Assembly: GCA_020854785.1 (NCBI GenBank)
Contig: JAHFZE010000065.1
Span: 1 to 9,202 of the forward strand
Origin: Methanomethylovorans sp.
GTDB taxonomy: Archaea > Halobacteriota > Methanosarcinia > Methanosarcinales > Methanosarcinaceae
DNA: 9,202 bases
Reading direction: 5' to 3'
The translations under genes and the position numbers were made by a program. This document shows, piece after piece, positions 7,220-9,202 of this stretch (position 1 is the first letter of the stretch; every line of letters begins with the position of its first letter). The notes beneath the pieces are model-generated. The model ran no database searches and had not been told where the DNA came from. It worked only from the letters and a program-made list of their open reading frames with translations.

Positions 7220-8320
7220 ATGAGAGCAATAGTAATAGGTGGATTTCTGGGCAGTGGCAAGACTTCCACTCTTATAAGACTTGGTACAGAACTCAGTGCG
7301 CAGGGTAAAAAGGTCGCCATTATCGTGAATGAGATAGGTGAGATCGGTATCGATGGAGATGTTATTTCTAAGTATGGATTGGATACTACGGAACTTACCA
7401 ACGGGTGCATCTGCTGCACTCTTAAAGTTAACATGAAAATTACGATCTCTGAGCTCATGAAAGAGTTCCAGCCCGATATCTTACTGATAGAACCAACAGG
7501 TATCGCTTTCCCTCAGATCATCAAAAATGATATCGAGTTAATGAATATAAAAGATACAATGGTTGCCCCGTTGGTCACACTTATTGATGGAAGCAGGTTC
7601 AAGCAGCTTATGAAAGAAGTTAGGCATTTCTCCATGCGGCAGATCATTGATGCTGAGGTCCTGGGGATCAATAAGATCGATCTTATGGAACCACGTCAGG
7701 TCCCTATAATTGAGGCATCAGTGCAGCAACTTAATCCTAAAGCCAAGGTCATTCAGCTATCCACAAAGTTAAATGATGAGCATTGGTACAATTTTATCAA
7801 GCTGCTATTAGAAGAAGATACAGCCGGAAAAACTGCAGGTGAGCTTCGTACCGTAAGTCCGGAGCTGCAGGCAATTGAAGGGGGACTGGTTGCTGATGAG
7901 AGCATGGATTCCATAGAAGCTTCAGGGATCAGCAGTTATGCAACAGAGTTCATTGTAGACGGTGGTAATATACTCCCGGATGTTGCCAGGACAGTTGTAA
8001 AGGAGACAATGGATCTGATCAAATCCAAGGTTCTGGAACACAGTCCGGAGTTTGTGGGGCATATCAAGATGTTTCTGGAAAATGGAAGTGAGACTGTGAA
8101 AATGAACATTACGGCCCACTATGAGGAACCGGTCATGGAGCTCATTGCCTCGAAGACCGAGGTTCCCAAGTTCAAAATATTGTCTGCGGTTTCCAACATC
8201 GATAAAAAAATTTTGGAAAATTTGGTTGATTCCAGTGTTGTCGATGCATTTGCATTAAAAGGTATAAAAGTCCATAAAAAGAGTGATAAGCACCATCACC
8301 ATATTTCTTTGAGCAAATAA
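7220..8320 (+). CDS. COG0523 (CobW/P47K-type) GTPase, probable metallochaperone
   Basis: A cytoplasmic G3E-family GTPase. Family members deliver zinc, cobalt or iron to client enzymes, so metal handling for corrinoid methyltransferase proteins is a reasonable guess here. From the ATG at 7220 (366 residues): Walker A GFLGSGKTS (8-16), the family-defining metal motif GCICC (62-66), EPTG (91-94) and the guanine-specificity motif NKID (151-154). The C-terminal domain is divergent and ends in KSDKHHHHISLSK, with four consecutive His at 358-361, a likely metal-binding tail. The frame also has an ATG at 7205, but five residues before MRAIVIGGFLGSGKT are atypical, and GGATGG at 7208-7213 can serve as a weak ribosome binding site for 7220. 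It lies 32 bases after ramA with no promoter signal in the gap, so ramA cotranscription is likely. It is not CobW of the cobaltochelatase cluster; no cobalamin synthesis genes are near. Confidence 0.9.
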   Translation: MRAIVIGGFLGSGKTSTLIRLGTELSAQGKKVAIIVNEIGEIGIDGDVISKYGLDTTELTNGCICCTLKVNMKITISELMKEFQPDILLIEPTGIAFPQIIKNDIELMNIKDTMVAPLVTLIDGSRFKQLMKEVRHFSMRQIIDAEVLGINKIDLMEPRQVPIIEASVQQLNPKAKVIQLSTKLNDEHWYNFIKLLLEEDTAGKTAGELRTVSPELQAIEGGLVADESMDSIEASGISSYATEFIVDGGNILPDVARTVVKETMDLIKSKVLEHSPEFVGHIKMFLENGSETVKMNITAHYEEPVMELIASKTEVPKFKILSAVSNIDKKILENLVDSSVVDAFALKGIKVHKKSDKHHHHISLSK

Positions 8321-8357
8321 TGTTCTAATGCAGTAATAAGTTCAAAGTTCACAACAC

Positions 8358-8383
8358 TCTTTTTATTTTTATTTACTTGTTTC
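8358..8383 (+). terminator. T-rich terminator after the ramA/COG0523 unit
   Basis: The tract CTCTTTTTATTTTTATTTA, with two T5 runs at 8360-8364 and 8366-8370, begins 38 bases after the stop of the GTPase gene. This is a typical archaeal T-tract stop; no stem of note precedes it. Confidence 0.5.
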
Positions 8384-8414
8384 ATTTGCAGAAAAAGTGT
8401 CTGCATTTAAACTT

Positions 8415-8463
8415 AACTATTTGTTTTGTGCAAAATAGTTCTTTCCGTACAAAAGGCACGGAA
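8415..8463 (+). repeat. Two adjacent inverted repeats upstream of a TATA box
   Basis: AACTATTT (8415-8422) pairs with AAATAGTT (8433-8440), 8 bases with a 10-base spacer. Two bases later TTCCGT (8443-8448) pairs with ACGGAA (8458-8463), 6 bases with a 9-base spacer. The second repeat ends about 10 bases before a TATA-like box at 8473. They could be regulator sites or RNA hairpins; if the upstream transcript reads through the T-rich stop, they could also help end it. Confidence 0.45.
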
Positions 8464-8470
8464 TAAATGT

Positions 8471-8480
8471 ACTATATATC
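8471..8480 (+). promoter_or_regulatory. Candidate distal promoter (TATA box)
   Basis: ACTATATATC at 8471-8480 fits an archaeal TATA box and would start RNA near 8503. It follows the paired inverted repeats. It would give an mtaC leader of over 550 bases, so it could also drive a separate small RNA. Confidence 0.3.
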
Positions 8481-8570
8481 ATTTTTGGTTGGGCACCCTT
8501 TGATCAGTTAAAATTGGATGGTGTATAGATATTTTTGAGACTGTAACTAAATAAATTAATTTAAAAGACA

Positions 8571-8598
8571 CGCATGTTTTTTGTTACCGCATATATAA
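8571..8598 (+). promoter_or_regulatory. Candidate mtaC promoter with element shared with ramA
   Basis: A clear TATA box, ATATATAA (8591-8598), is preceded by CGCATGTTTTTTGT (8571-8584), identical to the element before ramA. TATATAAGCAAAT (8592-8604) is also identical to 1548-1560 in front of the DtxR-family gene. The predicted start is near 8622, giving mtaC a leader of about 440 bases that includes a terminator-like hairpin. Confidence 0.5.
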
Positions 8599-8658
8599 GC
8601 AAATTCAGCTCGTTCCATATGATATGTATATTTCTACTAGGATTAATTTATTATGATA

Positions 8659-8687
8659 CAAATTAACGAGTTAATTTGCTTTTTTTT
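8659..8687 (+). terminator. Terminator-like hairpin with T8 tail inside the mtaC upstream region
   Basis: CAAATTAAC (8659-8667) and GTTAATTTG (8670-8678) form a perfect inverted repeat with a 2-base spacer; as RNA this gives 8 base pairs with loop CGAG. One base later come eight T (8680-8687). Archaeal polymerase stops at T tracts, so RNA started near 8622 would end after about 65 bases unless termination is prevented. The stem is AT-rich and therefore weak, and the repeat could instead be a protein-binding site. Confidence 0.5.
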
Positions 8688-8885
8688 AGTAAATGAGCTT
8701 TTAATTGTCCTAAAATGAGAATCTAACTCCTTTTTTCTGTCTATATGTTCATAAAAGCTTCTTTAGAGCATTTTTGCATTAAACAAAGTAAAAATATTAT
8801 TCTAATTTAAAAAATAGATTTTTATTAAAATTATCCGGTATATCGATTTAAAATATGGGTGCAAAAAAGGCTTTAACCGCAATAC

Positions 8886-8891
8886 TTATAT
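8886..8891 (+). promoter_or_regulatory. Candidate proximal mtaC promoter (TATA box)
   Basis: TTATAT at 8886-8891 lies just before the change from AT-rich to purine-rich sequence and predicts a start near 8912-8916. That gives a leader of about 150 bases. It is a weaker TATA match than the one at 8591, but its place at the composition break supports it. Confidence 0.4.
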
Positions 8892-8914
8892 GTTGAGTAA
8901 TTGTACTTGCTTTT

Positions 8915-9053
8915 GTGGAAAGGAAGGAGAACAGGTAGAAGGTGTTAGGTGTAAGGGGAGAGATCTCATTACAACTTGATCAGCCTGTTATCTGACTGCC
9001 ACATGTTTAAGTTGCAGTGCATTTATGCATGCAACATGGAACAATAAGGAGGT
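8915..9053 (+). promoter_or_regulatory. Probable transcribed 5' leader of mtaC with hairpin and ribosome binding site
   Basis: The part at 8915-8963 is almost all purine plus T, with a single C (8932), and contains the tandem GGTGTTA-GGTGTAA (8941-8954). At 9011-9035, GTTGCA, one bulged G, TGCA, loop TTTA, TGCA and TGCAAC form a 10-pair hairpin. CATGTT (9002-9007) could alternatively pair with AACATG (9033-9038). A strong ribosome binding site AAGGAGGT (9046-9053) lies 10 bases after the stem and 7 bases before the ATG. The region has the look of a structured leader, but I recognise no known riboswitch. Confidence 0.5.
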
Positions 9054-9060
9054 AAATAAA

Positions 9061-9202
9061 TGGATTTAGACCCCAGTAAAATACTAATTAGGTACAATGT
9101 GCAGATGGAGAAGGCACAGACACCTGAGGACATGGCCGCTGAGAAATTCCCCAAAGCAGAGCCAGCCAAATCAATTGCCAAGGCAATTTTTGAGGGTGAA
9201 GA
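9061..9202 (+). CDS. mtaC: Methanol corrinoid protein MtaC, N-terminal fragment
   Basis: Only the first 47 codons are visible. In methanogens MtaC carries the corrinoid that accepts the methyl group of methanol from MtaB and passes it to MtaA for coenzyme M methylation. The segments ILIRYNVQMEKAQTPEDMAA and SIAKAIFEGEE align well with the N-terminus of Methanosarcina MtaC as I remember it (TRYNVALEKALTPEEAAEE and PIAKAIFEGEE). The methylamine corrinoid proteins MtmC, MtbC and MttC begin differently. The cobalamin-binding DXHXXG motif lies beyond the window, so it is not verified. The start is firm: AAGGAGGT sits 7 bases before the ATG. In Methanosarcina mtaB follows mtaC, so mtaB is expected downstream. 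Confidence 0.85.

Larger units (their letters stand above)
8321..9060 (+). other. 740-base gene-free region upstream of mtaC
   Basis: I find no credible protein gene on either strand. From 8321 to about 8900 the DNA is very AT-rich and holds a T-rich stop, two adjacent inverted repeats, three candidate TATA boxes and a hairpin with a T8 tail. From about 8911 the composition changes to purine-rich, then balanced sequence, as expected for a transcribed leader. Long untranslated leaders are reported for mtaCB operons of Methanosarcina, which fits. A 29-codon frame from the ATG at 8890 exists but starts inside a TATA box and is not called. Confidence 0.7.

Noticed and set aside
8653..8688. Possible 11-codon leader peptide MIQINELICFF over the hairpin and T8
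   Set aside because: AGGA lies upstream but the frame is too short to support, and its content is dictated by the inverted repeat and T run. It is mentioned only within the attenuator finding.
8890..8979. A 29-codon frame with several cysteines (MLSNCTCFCGKEGEQ...) upstream of mtaC
   Set aside because: Its ATG lies inside a candidate TATA box, there is no ribosome binding site, and the sequence continues into the purine-rich leader. It is better explained as untranslated RNA.
1..9202. CRISPR arrays, tRNA or rRNA genes, insertion sequences
   Set aside because: No regularly spaced repeats, cloverleaf-like segments, rRNA motifs, transposase frames or terminal inverted repeats were seen on either strand.

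Overview
The window looks like a chromosomal segment of a methylotrophic methanogenic archaeon of the Methanosarcinaceae (Methanomethylovorans, Methanolobus, Methanococcoides or a similar genus; the genus cannot be fixed from this sequence). The evidence is a full-length RamA-type corrinoid activation protein, the start of an MtaC-type methanol corrinoid protein, AT-rich intergenic DNA with archaeal TATA boxes, and Shine-Dalgarno sites of the GGAGG type. Every supported gene lies on the + strand.

Layout. (1) 1-205: C-terminal end of a membrane protein, then a T-rich stop region. (2) 309-1451: a class I/II PLP-dependent aminotransferase standing alone. (3) 1631-5353: an iron block, made of a DtxR/MntR-family metalloregulator with a Cys/His-rich tail, feoA, feoB, a four-helix membrane protein of unknown role and a small FeoC-like winged-helix protein with four closely spaced cysteines. 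(4) 5571-8320: a methylotrophy block of ramA and, 32 bases downstream, a COG0523 (CobW-like) GTPase with a histidine-rich C-terminus. (5) 8321-9060: a 740-base gene-free region with several candidate TATA boxes, inverted repeats, one hairpin followed by eight T, and a purine-rich leader. (6) 9061 to the end: the first 47 codons of a corrinoid protein gene, probably mtaC, cut by the window edge.

How the genes fit together. The DtxR-like protein is the obvious candidate to control ferrous iron uptake by FeoA/FeoB when iron is scarce; its promoter and the feoA promoter share an 11-base element. Iron supply matters to the second block because RamA carries two [4Fe-4S] clusters. RamA re-reduces corrinoid proteins that have oxidised to Co(II), and the neighbouring corrinoid protein gene is a possible client. 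The CobW-like GTPase probably handles a metal (zinc or cobalt) or helps activate corrinoid or methyltransferase proteins; this is inference from family and position.

The parts most worth a second look are the regulatory DNA: a 14-base element shared by the ramA and mtaC upstream regions, the terminator-like hairpin inside the mtaC upstream region, and the shared element at the regulator and feoA promoters. At protein level they are the Cys/His tail of the regulator, the feoB-linked membrane protein plus FeoC-like pair, and the ramA-linked COG0523 GTPase.
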